Assembly (NCBI GenBank): GCA_948144175.1 | Contig: CANXME010002283.1 | Location: 1-64,000 of the forward strand | DNA: 64,000 nt | Reading direction: 5' to 3' | From: Closterium sp. NIES-65 | Lineage: Eukaryota; Streptophyta; Zygnematophyceae; Desmidiales; Closteriaceae | Shown here: positions 52,650-63,380 of the stretch, piece by piece | How the letters are laid out: the number at the start of each line of letters is the position of its first letter | Numbering within the stretch: the first letter of the stretch is position 1 | The notes under the pieces: generated by a model | The model's input: the letters and a program-made list of their open reading frames with translations, nothing else | Told to the model about the DNA's origin: nothing | The model's database searches: none | Program-made: the position numbers and the translations under genes

Positions 52650-53489
52650 CCATGTGTTGGTGCAACCCTATGGTTTGCACTCGGCTTGTTGTCCGTGTGC
52701 GTGCATGTGTGTGTGTGTATGGAATGGTATGAGGGCATGGGATAATATATATTTCATGCTTATAATTGTGTGTGAATGTTGAGTCATGATGTCGAGTGTG
52801 TGTGTTGAGTCAATAGCGAGTTATCGCTAGACGCGTGTTACGCGGTCGTTTGTGTCTCGCGCGGTTTCTATTTTGTCGTGCGCGGTTTCTATTTTGTCCT
52901 GTGTCGAACGTTCGGTGTGTCGCAGGTGTGTGCAGCAGACCCATCAAAAAACTCAAGGATGAGTTTGTGATGAAGAGCCCGAGCCTTGGTGTCAAGCCTC
53001 AGGTGATTTCAAAGCTCGCCAAAAGGGTACACCTCAAGATATTGAAGATAGTTACATTACTTTGTGTAGTGTAACATTTCACTTGGTGTAGGCCCTAGTG
53101 AAGGGTAGTTTCGAGACCCTTCGTGGTTGGGGACAGTGTGGCACTGTTCCACATCACTGTACCTCGGCTCTTGGGGTTTTTAGGAGCTGGGAGTCATTCC
53201 CAACTCGTAACTCTTCAGATCTCTTCCTATTTTGTGTTCTAAGACTATAGTGGCTGCCATAGTGCCGTTCGTTCAAACCAACACTGTGTCGTCAATACTT
53301 GGTCAAATCGTGCGATCTAAATTGCCTATTGTAGGCGACAATAAGGCGCTCCAGATCCAAGTTGAATCAAGTCATTTGAAGCTGTGACCAAAACGCTATG
53401 AACGTTTGAAGCCGCTGTGCAGAAATCCGACTGTGCACTCTATCTTTCGTTTTAGGCACATTGGAGCCTACTGTGACTATAACACCATG
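52650..53489 (+). repeat. Solo LTR of the E7 family with TSD CCATG (LTR 52655-53484)
   Basis: An 830-bp LTR, TGTTGGTGCAACCCTATGG to TGTGACTATAACA, flanked on both sides by CCATG (52650-52654 and 53485-53489) inside the E9 RNase H reading direction. No internal sequence is left, so it formed by recombination between the two LTRs of an inserted element. It contains a duplicated GCGCGGTTTCTATTTTGT unit. Confidence 0.92.
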
Positions 53490-54695
53490 CAAGCATGCAT
53501 TCTGTGCAAGGGCAATGGCACACTGGTTGTCCACAAACACAGGCACACCACTAGCAAACTCATGCCCAAACTCCCCAAACAAACGTCTCAGCCACACACC
53601 CTCTTGAATGCTCTGAATGACACTTATGTACTCAATCTCAGTGGTGGACAATGCAACCACTGGCTCCCTCTTGCTCTGCCTAGAGATGGCTGCACCGTTG
53701 AGGCAATAGACATAGCCGGTATGACTCTTGCAATCAGCTGAATCTCCAGCATAATCAGCATCACTAATGCCCACCAACTCAACCTGAGGCTGGCTGTGTG
53801 CGGGGTAGAAGATACCTGACTTGACAAAACCTTTCTAGTACCTTAGCACTCTCTTAGCAGCCTGCAGGTGAAATGCCTTGGGACAAGACACCACCTTGGA
53901 CAGCTGTGACACTACATAAGCAATCTGGGGCTGTGTGGTCGTGCTTGCATACATGAAAGACCCCACAATGCTTTGATAGAGCTGGACCAGCTCATCTCGC
54001 AGCAAGGGCTCCTCAGCATGTGCATGCACGTCGAACCCTGTAGGGAGAGGGGTACGCACGGGGTTAGCCTCAGAAAGGCCAAAGGACTCAAGCATGTTGA
54101 GAATGTACCTCTCTTGATGAATCAAGATGCCACTCTCATCACGCTCAATCTGCACCCCCAAATAGTACTTAGCCTCCCCCAAATCCTTCATGCGGAAACG
54201 AGAGGACAAGAAACTCTTCACCTCATCCAGCAAGACCATGCTCGAAGACATGAGCAGAATGTCATCCACATAGAGGTAGAGGGACAGCCTGCCCTCACGC
54301 CTCACCAAGTGGTACAAGGCGGGGTCACACTCCGACCTCTCAAACCCAAAATCCATCAACGCCTCATAAAACCTGAGGCACCACTGCCTTGGAGCTTGCT
54401 TTAGCCCATAGATTGACTTTCTAAGTCGGCAAACCCTGCCGGACCCATCATCAAAACTAGGGGGCTGCCTCATGTAAAGCTCCTCCTTCAAGACCCCATG
54501 AGGAGAGGCAGTGGTCGCATCCATATGATGGATGTGAAACCCCGAAGATGCTGCCATCCCTAGGGAACCTCTCAGGGTAGTAGGTTTACCCACCGGGGTA
54601 TACACCTGGTCATAGTGAACGCCTCGTATTTGAGTGTTCCCCATGTCCACCAACCTGGACTTAGGCCTCTCAATACTCCCATCGGCCATGTGCAT
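53490..54695 (-). pseudogene. pol: E9 reverse transcriptase and start of RNase H
   Basis: RT: VDMGNTQIRGVHYDQVYTPV, HHMDATTASPHGVLKEELYM, LRKSIYGLKQAPRQWCLRFY, LYLYVDDILLMSSSMVLLDE (active site) and DLGEAKYYLGVQIERDESGI. RNase H start: VGISDADYAGDSADCKSHTG, STTEIEYISVIQSIQEGVWL and VFVDNQCAIALAQN. The order and spacing of copia are normal. Confidence 0.82.
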
Positions 54696-55490
54696 TTACT
54701 TCCACACCCACTGACACCTCAAGACCTCCATTCCAGGTGGCACACAAGCTGGATCAACCAGCTCGAAAGACTCGTTCACCCTATGAGACTCAAGCTCCTC
54801 ACGCATGGACTCGACCCACTCAGGACGGGATAAGGCCTCCTTGACCAACTTAGGCTCATGCACCTGGCCCATGAGACAAAAATCAAGCCCAGGTTCATCC
54901 CCCTTAGCATCCACAAGCATGCACTCCTCCAAATCATGCACCGCATGATCAAGCATGCAAGCATATTGTGCACTTTGTGTGAACCTTTCAGGTGGTCGGG
55001 AGATGCGTGTGGTGCGGCGCAAAGGTGATGCCTCTCCCTGCTCCAAACTTTGCTGCTTCTCCTTCCAAGTCACTCTCTTCATGGGGGATCGTGGTGACTT
55101 GGACAGCTGCTGCTGCAGTAGTTGCTGCCACCTACCCACAGAAACAAGCGGTGTATGCTGCTGTGGTGGCTGTTGCGGCTTCTCTTGTTGCAGTTGCTGC
55201 CCCTGTGGCTGCTCCGGGTCATGGGCTGGTGCGTTAGGATCAGGGGTAGGACCAGTAGTTGGTGACTCCTCATGGTGAGGTGCAGTTGCCTTTTGTTCCT
55301 CTTGCTGCTCCTCTACCTCCTCTCTAGGGACCTCCCATCCCCCCTCAAAGATGGAAGAGGTGTAGGGATCCAAGAGGGAGCTCCCAACTGTACTAGCACC
55401 ATGCTCCTTCCACCCCTTGTAGCTCAGCTCCTCGTGGAAAACTACATCCCGGCTTTCCACCACCCGTTGATCCGTCACACTCCACAACAT
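54696..55490 (-). CDS. E9 hinge between integrase and RT
   Basis: A 264-residue frame starting MLWSVTDQRVVESRDVVFHE, the usual end of copia integrase. A Gln/Pro-rich stretch (EQQEEQKATAPHHEESPTTG, then QQ repeats) follows, then the pre-RT block WVESMREELESHRVNESFEL. This hinge is Gln/Pro-rich, unlike the Ala/Gly pentapeptide hinge of the short-LTR family. Confidence 0.7.
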   Translation of the reverse strand: MLWSVTDQRVVESRDVVFHEELSYKGWKEHGASTVGSSLLDPYTSSIFEGGWEVPREEVEEQQEEQKATAPHHEESPTTGPTPDPNAPAHDPEQPQGQQLQQEKPQQPPQQHTPLVSVGRWQQLLQQQLSKSPRSPMKRVTWKEKQQSLEQGEASPLRRTTRISRPPERFTQSAQYACMLDHAVHDLEECMLVDAKGDEPGLDFCLMGQVHEPKLVKEALSRPEWVESMREELESHRVNESFELVDPACVPPGMEVLRCQWVWK

Positions 55491-55579
55491 GCCAAGGAAA
55501 ATGCCCCATTGTGCCTTAGAATGCAGCTTCCTTCACTGCTGGCCGGGCACTTTGTACTGCACCATGCCACACTCGTGCC

Positions 55580-56700
55580 ATGGACCCACTAGGCACCTTC
55601 CTGGTCCACATGAAGTATGGGCTCTTGTCCCCTAGCCCCTTGCTGCCCATCCGGTTCTTAACACAGTTGGCATATTGCACTGCTGTCCCTCACCAAGTAT
55701 GGTCCAACTGTGCATGAGCAAGCATGGCTCGGGCAAAGTCAATGAGGGTCCGGTTTAGCCTCTCCGCTGCCCCATTTTGCTGCGGCGTGTAGGCAACTGA
55801 AAGCTGGTGGGTGATGCCCTTGTCTTCAAGGAAAGACTCCAGATCCTTCCCCATGTACTCCCCACCCCGGTCAGACCTATGTATTCTCACCTTAGCTCCG
55901 GCTTCCCTCTCCGCATAGCGTATCCAACGCTTGAAGACCTTGGCCACCTCATCCTTGGCTTTCACCAAGGTAACCCAACTTAGGCGACTGTAGTCATCCA
56001 AGAAGGTGATGAAGTATTTGCTGCCCTTCTCCCTATCCGGTGTTTGCATGGGGCCACACACATCTGTGTGCACCAACTCAATAGGTGCGGAGGCTCTAGT
56101 GGTGGAGGTAAGGAAGGAGGTCCTTGGCAGCTTTCCGGTCGTGCAATCAGGGCACTTGCTTTGCTGCCCACAACCCTCCTTGATCTCCACACCCTTCAGC
56201 TCGCCCTTCTTCACACACTCCACCAGTTGCTGCCTTCCCACATGCCCCATGCGTAGGTGTAGCAAATCTGCCGTTACCTGCTCCACGTCCCTCCAACAGG
56301 TGCTACAAGCGGCTTCCTCGGCTTCAACACCATGTGCCCTCTCCACCTGAGGCACACAAACTGGAACAAGGTATATACCCTTCTCTAACTTGGCCTCCAT
56401 CACCACAGATTCACCCTTGCGAACCGTGCACCCTCCCATGGTGAAGGTGCATATGTATTCTTGCCTCGCAAGTTGAGAGCATGAGAGAAGGTTGGCTGCC
56501 AATCTAGGAATATGAACCACACCCTTCACATTCAGCACCTCCCCCTCCTTCTCCTAGACGTTGATGGTGCCGATGCCGATTGCTTGCAGTGTATCTCCGC
56601 TCCCCACAATCACTTTCTTAGAGTTATGTGGGAGGGAGTCATAGGTGGTGAAGAGGTCGCGCCGAGGTTCCATTCTACAGGTTGCCCCAAAGTCTAGAAT
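55580..56700 (-). pseudogene. pol: E9 protease remnant, GAG-pre-integrase and integrase
   Basis: Minus strand 56538-55690 is one frame: GVVHIPRLAANLLSCSQLAR, HLRMGHVGRQQLVECVKKG with CGQQSKCPDC (HHCC zinc site), then the integrase core ELVHTDVCGPMQTPDREKGS, FLDDYSRLSWVTLVKAKDEV and IHRSDRGGEYMGKDLESFLE, then YTPQQNGAAERLNRTLIDFA. The three catalytic acids (D, D, E) are all visible. The protease-like part is at about 56540-56700. Confidence 0.82.
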
Positions 56701-56703
56701 GAG

Positions 56704-57252
56704 CTAATTGAGGTCAGCCAACATACGACCATCAAGCGCCGTCTCCTTCTCCAAGGATAAGAAGGAGAAACCATCATCCAATGAGTCCTCCTTTCCCTTC
56801 TTGTCGTCGTTTGCCGCCGCTGCTGCCGCTTTCTCTTTGCTGCCCTTCTTGTTCCATGCTTCATTCTTCATCCTCCTCTCCACCCATTCAGGCCTAGTGA
56901 CACGTGGAGCCTCTTCTGGGTACCCTTGAGGCTTCCACCCATCTGGTTGGCTCCAACACTCCTTCCAAGTGTGCTTCAGGTTGCATCCAGGAACGAGGCA
57001 CTTGTCGAGCTCCTTCTTCTTCCCCCCACCTCCTTGCCACTGCTGGTACTTCTTGGAGGCCGCCCTATTACCTGCCCCCATTCCCCCTTCAACTCCTCTA
57101 CCAGCATCACGTTTGCGAGCCTCATCATAAACCAGAACTTCCCATATCCAGGACTTGGTCCATTTCTGCTGCTCAAGGTGAAGGTACTGCAGTAGGGCCT
57201 CGTTCGCCTCTTGGTCTAGCCCCTGGAGTGCGGTGTAGAACGAGAGGCACAT
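56704..57252 (-). pseudogene. gag: E9 gag, C-terminal part
   Basis: A 182-residue frame. FYTALQGLDQEANEALLQYL belongs to the capsid part. CLVPGCNLKHTWKECW gives a C-x4-C-x3-H-x4-C zinc-binding spacing. A Lys/Ala-rich stretch follows. The N-terminal part is missing. E9 thus has a third gag type in this window. Confidence 0.72.
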
Positions 57253-57258
57253 TCAACC

Positions 57259-57326
57259 ACCCAAAGAGAACGAACGTTAAACGAAACTATCATTCACATA
57301 CAACAATGACCAGAACAGAGCGATAC
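57259..57326. other. Junction between E9 and hAT2
   Basis: Intron-like sequence after the hAT2 donor merges with the 5'-truncated end of E9 gag. No LTR, PBS or target-site duplication is recognisable here. Confidence 0.4.
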
Positions 57327-58370
57327 CTCTTGGAGTCTGCACTGGCGAGAAAGTTGGTCAAGCCCTGCGAGAAGCTCTCCGACTCGTGGTGTGTCTCCAT
57401 AATCGCACAGAATGCCGGGAGCTCTCTCTTTTCTGCCTTGCGGTCAAATCTAGGCAGCTTGTTGCAGAAAAGCTTGCTGCATCCTTGCAGCCACTCACGG
57501 CACTTCTTCTCTCATTGAGCCTTGATCTTCGGCCACTTCCCTGCCCGGAACAGCTTCGTCAGTCCCAGCTTCCCCAGGTCGTCCAGACGGTTGTTCAGGT
57601 TGTCCACGCAATCCCTGGCGAAGTTGCGGCACAACTTCATGCAATCGGCATAGGTGCTTCCCTGCTTGTGCCCCTTCAGCTTCCTCTCGTGAATGGTGTA
57701 GAGGTGGTTGATTGGGCGTCCCTCCCTGTCCACGCCTCGCACCTGGACCTGCTTGCCCCCACCCTCCTTGTGGAGCTTGATATAGTTGAATAGCCAGCTC
57801 TCGCCCTCTCCTCCAAAAGGCTCTCCGTTCATCAAGTACCGCTCCGTTAGATCCCCCGTGGTGGACTCAACGGTCTTCGAAATCTCTGTCACATCCAACT
57901 GTTGTGCATACATCGGAAACAGGTATAGCAGTTAGCAACACTACAAAACAATATGTACAATCGCATGCCATCACACACAAGTTTAATATCGTATCTCGCG
58001 CTTCTGGAAGCAACGGTTGAGGCCATTCATGTCCGTGAGGAAAAACAGGCAAAACTGGAACTTGTAGCACGTCACAATCTCGTAGGCCTTGTGGTTGGCT
58101 CCCAGAGTAGCACGATGCATGCGCCGGAGACCTTGCACAGCCGGCGAACCGCATCCCCCCGTGACAGCCGGCGAACTGTGTGGATGCCCTTGACCTCAAG
58201 ATTCATGTTGTAGATCACTCGCTGCAGGTACTTGAACCGCTGTCTCCAGGCGCTTGAGGCTCCGAATAGTGTCGCCACAGTGCGCACCACCTTGTCGACC
58301 ATTTCCAGGTCCGGATTTGACTCAGCAGCGTCCTTCACATCCAAAACCTCATTGTAGGACGCACGGGACG
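57327..58370 (-). pseudogene. hAT2: second hAT-type transposase fragment
   Basis: A paralogue of hAT1 (DUF4371/ZNF862-like). The upstream exon (about 58370-57985) reads EVLDVKDAAESNPDLEMVDK and GIHTVRRLSRGDAVRRLCKV, aligned to hAT1 EVLAAKDAAEKVPEFET and DVRWLSRGEAVKRF. It has a frame change near 58100 and continues YKFQFCLFFLTDMNGLN. The second exon (57898-57327) starts LDVTEISKTVESTTGDL after a CAACAG acceptor, carries an in-frame TGA near 57512, continues to FLASADSKR and ends at a GTATCG donor. 5' and 3' parts are absent, cut off by E12 and E9. Confidence 0.68.
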
Positions 58371-58528
58371 TAATTAAACACATGTTTAGGACAGTTATCC
58401 CACGTACATGGGTATGCAGAACAACTAGCATACACACCGGTGGGCGATGCCGTGACAGGAAAAAAGGTGCGGGACGTGTTCCCGAAGACACGCCAACAAT
58501 CCGTTATCCTTCCCCGTCATGATCGACG

Positions 58529-58660
58529 TGTCAGAACTTATAGCTTACTTGTTTCTGTAGGCTATAGTGGGGTATCCCATAGGGGGTACAACCCAATTAG
58601 GGTTTCCTATTTGTACTCACTTCGTTCATAGTCATTCCATTCTCGTTCTTTGTTTTCACA
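58529..58660 (+). repeat. E12 5' LTR (132 bp)
   Basis: TGTCAGAACTTATAGC to TTTGTTTTCACA, then TGGAATCAGAGCAGG. It contains the family core TATAGTGGGGTATCCCATAG and the telo-box-like AATTAGGGTTTCC. Confidence 0.88.
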
Positions 58661-58744
58661 TGGAATCAGAGCAGGTTCCCTCCTAGGGACTGCTTCTAGG
58701 GCCCACCGAACCGCGCCCCGAGGCGCGTTTTTTTTTTTAGCGAC

Positions 58745-59500
58745 CCGTCGTGTCGCCCCTAGCGGACCGTTGCGCCGCCCTTCCCCTCGCGGCTCCGCCG
58801 CCCTTCCCTAGCGGCCCCGCCGCCCTTCGATCGCGGCCCCGCCGCCCTCTGCTACGCGGCCCCGCCGCCGCCCTTCGATTGCGGCCCCGCCGCCCTCGGC
58901 TACGCGGCCTCGCCGCCCTCTGCCACGCGGCCCCGCCGCCCTTTGCCACGCGGCCCCGCCGCCCTCTACTACGCGGCCCCGCCGCCCTCTGCTACGCGGC
59001 CCCGCCGCCCTTCGATCGCGGCCCTGCCGCCCTCTGCTACGCGGCCTCGCCGCCCTCTGCTACGAGGCCCCGCCGCCCCCTGCTACGCGGCCCCGCCGCT
59101 CTCTTCGAACGCGGCCCCGCCGCCCTCTGCTACGCGGCCCCGCCGCCCTCTGCTACGCGGCCCCGCCGCCACTCTGCTACGCGGCCCCGCCGATCCGCCC
59201 AGCAGCAGCCGCCGCCGCCTGAGCCGCCGCCGAGCCGCCGCCGAGCCGTCGCCGAGCCGCCGCCGAGCCGCCGCCGAGCCGCCGCCGAGCCGCCGCCCGA
59301 GCCGCCGCCGAGCCGCCAGAGCCGCCGCCGAGCCGCCCGTGACGCCCGAGCCGCCCGCGCCGCCCAGCAGCAGCCGAGCCGCCGCCGAGCCGCCGCCGCC
59401 TGAGCCGCCGCCGAGCCGCCGCCGAGCCGCCGCCGAACCGCCGCCGAGCCGCCGCCCGAGCCGCCGCCGAGCCGCCCGCGCCGCCCGAGCCGCCTGCGGA
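58745..59500 (+). repeat. E12 leader tandem repeats
   Basis: Units of about 24 bp (CCGCCGCCCTCTGCTACGCGG) from about 58845 to 59190. GAGCCGCCGCC units follow to about 59500. Before them TAGGGCCCACC and a T tract (58697-58738) repeat the family signature. Confidence 0.78.
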
Positions 59501-59570
59501 GCCGTGCTGCTGTTCCTCTGCTGCTGACCTACCCGCCTCTCCCAGCCCGGTGAGATTTTCAGCTGCTGTC

Positions 59571-61120
59571 ATGGCCACCCCCAATGTTCTTACCTTTGAC
59601 GCTGAGGGGAGGGCCATTGACTTTGCCGTCTGGATTGAAGACCTGCAGCTGTACTTACTGTGTGATGCGATAGATGAGGTCTCTCTCTTTGACTTTGTCT
59701 CTGGCGCTGTCCCTGCCCCACCTGCTGATGCTGACTCTGCCGTTCGCTCCAAGTGGGCGACCCGCGATGCTGCTGCACGTCTTGCTGTGCGTCGCCACCT
59801 CCCTTCCTCTGAGCGTGCCCACTTTAGTCAGTGCAAGACCGCTCAGGCCTTGTACGACGCTGTAGTTGCACGCTACTCCTCCCCTTCCTCCGCTACCCTT
59901 AGCCGCCTCATGCTACCGTTTCTCTTCCCTGACCTCGCTTCCTTTCCCACTGTCGCTGACCTCGTTACCCACCTCCGTGCTAGTGACACCCGCTACCGCG
60001 CTGCCCTTCCTGCTGAGTTCCGCGCTGCGAACCCTCCTCCCATGTACATCACTCTCTACTTTCTCGTCACCCGTCTCCCTGAGTCCCTTCGTGTCGTTAG
60101 GGACCAGTTTCTCTCTGTCTGTCCCACCACTCTCACTGTCGACCTCCTTGAGGAGTCCCTGCTAGCGGCTGAGAAGAGTATTGTCGCTGTAGGGGCCTCT
60201 CGGGGTGACCCTCGCACCCCCATCTTTGAGGGGTGTGGTCCTTCCCCCCTGCTGCCCTCTGTCGCCTCTGCCGCTGCGGCCGACCTCACTGGTTTTGAGT
60301 CGGTCGGCGCGGCGTCTGCCCCCAGCGGCAGACGCCGCTCTGGCAAGGGCAAGGGGGGCAAGGGAGCGGGTGGAGCTAGAGGGGGCGGTGGAGGAGGCGG
60401 TGGGGGTGGCGGGGGGAGTGGGGGTGGCGGTGGGGGTGGTGGCGGGAGTGGAGGTACTGGTGGCGGCGGTGGAGGCGGAGGTGGCGGCGGAGGTGGTAGC
60501 GGAGGAGGCGGTGGGAGCGGTGGGAGCGACGGTCCTGGTGGGGGAGGTGGAGGTGGAGACGGGGGTGGCGGTGGAGGCGGGGGTGGCAGTGGAGGCGGGG
60601 GTCGGAGTGGCTCGTCCCAGCGGAGCAGCTCCGGGGGTGGTCAGCGCCAGCAGCAGCAGCAGCAGTAGCCGCAGCAGCAGCCACAGCAGCAGCAGCGCTC
60701 TCGCACCGTCCCCGCCCCTCAGCAGCTCCGTGAGTGGTACTCGCAGCGTCAGCGTGGTGGTGCGCTTGGTCCTTGCCCCTACGTTCTCCGCACCGGTGAC
60801 CGTGCAGGGGAGAGGTGTGGAGGCGCCCACACTGCCCGCCGCTGCTTTGGCCGCCTGACTGACGCCTGGCGTCAGCAGTTTCCGGAGGCAGCTGAGATCC
60901 CCCGCTGGGGAGAGCTGTCTAGGGCTGGTGTAGCTATTTATGATCTTGATTTTGATGCTATTCTCTCTGCTATGTATGCTGCGATTGGTAGTGATGAGGA
61001 TGACTGTTACCGGTGTTTCCCGCCCGACCCGGGCATTGGTACTGCCGCGTCAGGTACTAGTGAGGCTGCTGCTCTAGGTGCCAGTGCGTCTGTGCTCTCA
61101 GGTGCTGGTGAGTCTGCCCT
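59571..61120 (+). pseudogene. gag: E12 gag with glycine tract and atypical CCHC motif
   Basis: Starts MATPNVLTFDAEGRAIDFAV in the family context CTGTCATGGCCACC. The capsid-like part has RYSSPSSATLSRLMLPFLFP and MYITLYFLVTRLPESLRVVR. SGRRRSGKGKGGKG leads to an almost pure glycine tract (about 60370-60600), then Gln-rich and QQLREWYSQRQRGG segments. CPYVLRTGDRAGERC with CGGAHTARRC gives C-x13-C-x3-H-x4-C (about 60775-60845). DLDFDAILSAMYAA and an Ala/Gly/Ser linker lead to the protease. No more than one or two breaks. Confidence 0.83.
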
Positions 61121-61129
61121 CTCAGGTAC

Positions 61130-62570
61130 TGTGTCGGCTTCGGCCTCTCACACCTTCACCCTTGACTCTGGAGCGTCTCGCTCCTTCTTTCGGGACCGCA
61201 CCACTCTCATGCCGCTGAGTCGGCCGGTTGCGGTGTCCCTGGCTGACCCCTCTGGGGGGCCTGTCCTGTCTCGCTTCTCCACTGTCCTCCCGTGTCCGGC
61301 GGCCCCCTCTGGCACCCTGACTGGTCTCTACCTCCCCTCGTTCTCGACGAACTTGGTGAGTGGTGCTGACCTCCAGGATGCGGGTGTCCACCAGTTCACC
61401 CCTGCTCGTCAGCGGGTGACCCACTGCACGGAGGCGGATACAGGTCGCCACCTGGCTACGTTTACACGTCGGCCAGGGTCGAGCCTGTACACTCTGACCA
61501 CTGCTTCTCCTCCAGGTGCTGAGTCTGGTAGGGTCACTTCGTCTGGTCAGGTGTTTGCTGCAGCGTCCAGGTCTGGTCCTGAGTCTGCCCCCTGCTCGTG
61601 CCGTCGTTTGTCTCACGAGACCCTCCTCTGGCACCACCGCCTTGGCCACCCCTCTCTGCTTCGGCTCAGAGGCATGGCCTCGCGAGTCCTTGTGTCTGGT
61701 CTTCCCCGGTCTCTCCCTCCCCTTCCTCCGGGCCCTGGCCCCACCTGTGTCCCCTGTGTCGAGGGGCGCCAGCGTGCTGCCCCTCACTCCTCCCAGTTTC
61801 CTCCGACAGAGGCCCCGTTGCAGACGCTTCACATGGATGTGTGGGGCCCAGCCCGCGTCCGTGGACAGGGTCAGGAGCGCTACTTCCTGCTGGTGGTTGA
61901 CGACTACTCGCGTTACACCACAGTCTTCCCCTTGCGCAGCAAGGGTGAGGTCACTGCGGTGTTGATCGACTGGATCCGCGCAGCTCGTCTCCAGCTTCGG
62001 AGGAGCTTTGGCTCTGACTTCCCTGTTTTGCGTCTGCACTCGGACAGAGGCGGAGAGTTCTCCTCTGGCCTCCTGAGTGCCTACTGTCGTGCGCGAGGCA
62101 TCCGTCAGACCTTCACGCTTCCGGACTCACCGCAGCAGAATGGGATTGCTGAGCGCCGCATTGGCATGGTCATGGACGTCGCTCGTACGTCCATGATGCA
62201 TGCGGCTGCTCCCCATTTTCTGTGGCCGTTTGCGGTCAGGTACGCTGCGCACCAGATCAACCTCCACCCCAGGGTCTCTCGACCGGAGACCTCCCCAGCC
62301 CTGCTGTGGACGGGGAAGGTTGGCGATGCGTCGGCGTTCCGGGTCTGGGGATCTCGGGCGTTTGTTCGCGACCTGTCTGCGGACAAGCTATCCCCTCGTG
62401 CTTCTCCCTGCGTCTTCCTGGGGTTCCCTCCCGACGCCCCTGGGTGGCAGTTTTACCACCCCACCTCTCGACGTGTTCTGTCCTCCCAGGACGTCACGTT
62501 CAACGAGTCGGTACCCTACTACCGCCTCTTCCCCTACCGCACTCCGTCCCTCCCCCCACCCCCGCTCTTC
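61130..62570 (+). CDS. pol: E12 protease, GAG-pre-integrase and integrase region
   Basis: Protease SHTFTLDSGASRSFFRDRTT (D-S-G near 61160). The HHCC site is in LLWHHRLGHPSLLRLRG (about 61624-61680) and CVPCVEG (about 61753). The integrase core has HMDVWGPARVRGQGQERYFL, LLVVDDYSRYTTVFPLRSKG and LHSDRGGEFSSGLLSAYCRA with the three catalytic acids. QQNGIAERRIGMVMDVARTS follows, then the C-terminal block VWGSRAFVRDLSADKLSPRA and FYHPTSRRVLSSQDVTFNES. The open sequence and intact motifs make this the reference copy for the family. Confidence 0.86.
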
Positions 62571-62679
62571 TTGGTACCAGGTCCCCCCCCGGTAGTCCCC
62601 CTCCCCCCTCAGGGTCCTGCCCCTTCAGGTGTGTCCCAGGTAGACGCGGTCGAGCCTGTCGAGGTCACTGGTGACTCTG

Positions 62680-63380
62680 GTGCTGCTGCGGGAGCTGAGC
62701 CTGGGGGTGCGGAGTCTGGGGGTGCTGAGCCTGGAGGTGCCGAGTCTGGGGGTGCTGAGCCTGGGGGTGCTGAGCCTGGGGGTGCTGTGCCTGGGGGTGC
62801 TGAGTCTGGAGGTGCCGAGTCTGGGGGTGCTGTGCCTGGGGGTGCTGAGCCTGGGGGTGCTGAGCCTGGGGTTGCTGAGCCTGGGGGTGCTGAGCCTGGG
62901 GGTGACGTGCCTGGGGGTGCTGTGTCTAGGGGTGCTGAGCCTGGAGGTGCTGTGCCTGGGGGTGCTTCGTCTCGCCGGGAGCCACTCTCCCCACAGGAGC
63001 TGCGTGAGTGGTTTGCCGGGCGCTGGAGGCGTGCTGCTGGTGCTGGTGGTTCTTCGGCTGCAGAGGGTACTGCTGCTGCGCGCCCCGCCGGCGCTCGTAC
63101 TGTGGGTGCTGGAGCTGCTGAGTCTGAGAGTTCTCCTGGAGCTGGTCCTGCTGAGGGTGTTGGCGCTGAGCCTGCCGTTGGCGGCCCGACTGACAGTGCT
63201 CCTGGTGCTGCGGCTGGAGGTTCTGGAGCTTCTGGTGGTGCTGCTGGAGGTGCTACTGGAGTGGGTGCTCCTGCCGGGGCTGCTGGTGCTGTTCCTGCTG
63301 TTTCTAGCGTCGCCGTGCGGCCCCGACCGTACTTCGTTCCGCTCCTGCAGCAGGTTCTTGGTCTTACACCTCCTCCTCCT
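62680..63380 (+). repeat. E12 hinge: Ala-Glu-Pro/Ser-Gly-Gly pentapeptide array
   Basis: About eighteen 15-bp units (GGTGCTGAGCCTGGG type) run from about 62690 to 62965 and read AEPGG, AESGG or AVPGG in the pol frame. An Ala/Gly/Val-rich stretch continues to about 63330. RPRPYFVPLLQQVLGL-type sequence marks its end. Confidence 0.8.

Larger units (their letters stand above)
52011..57258 (-). mobile_element. E9: third copia family (fossil), interrupted by a solo LTR
   Basis: Minus-strand order: gag 57252-56704, protease about 56700-56540, integrase 56538-55580, hinge 55490-54696, RT 54695-53835, RNase H 53790-53490 and 52649-52430, purine tract about 52324-52334, 3' LTR starting TGTTGACTGTGTAGATGG at 52323 and running to an unclear end near 52011. 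The 5' end is missing at about 57258, where hAT2 begins. About five breaks besides the solo LTR. Protein sequences differ from both the short-LTR family and E10. Confidence 0.83.
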
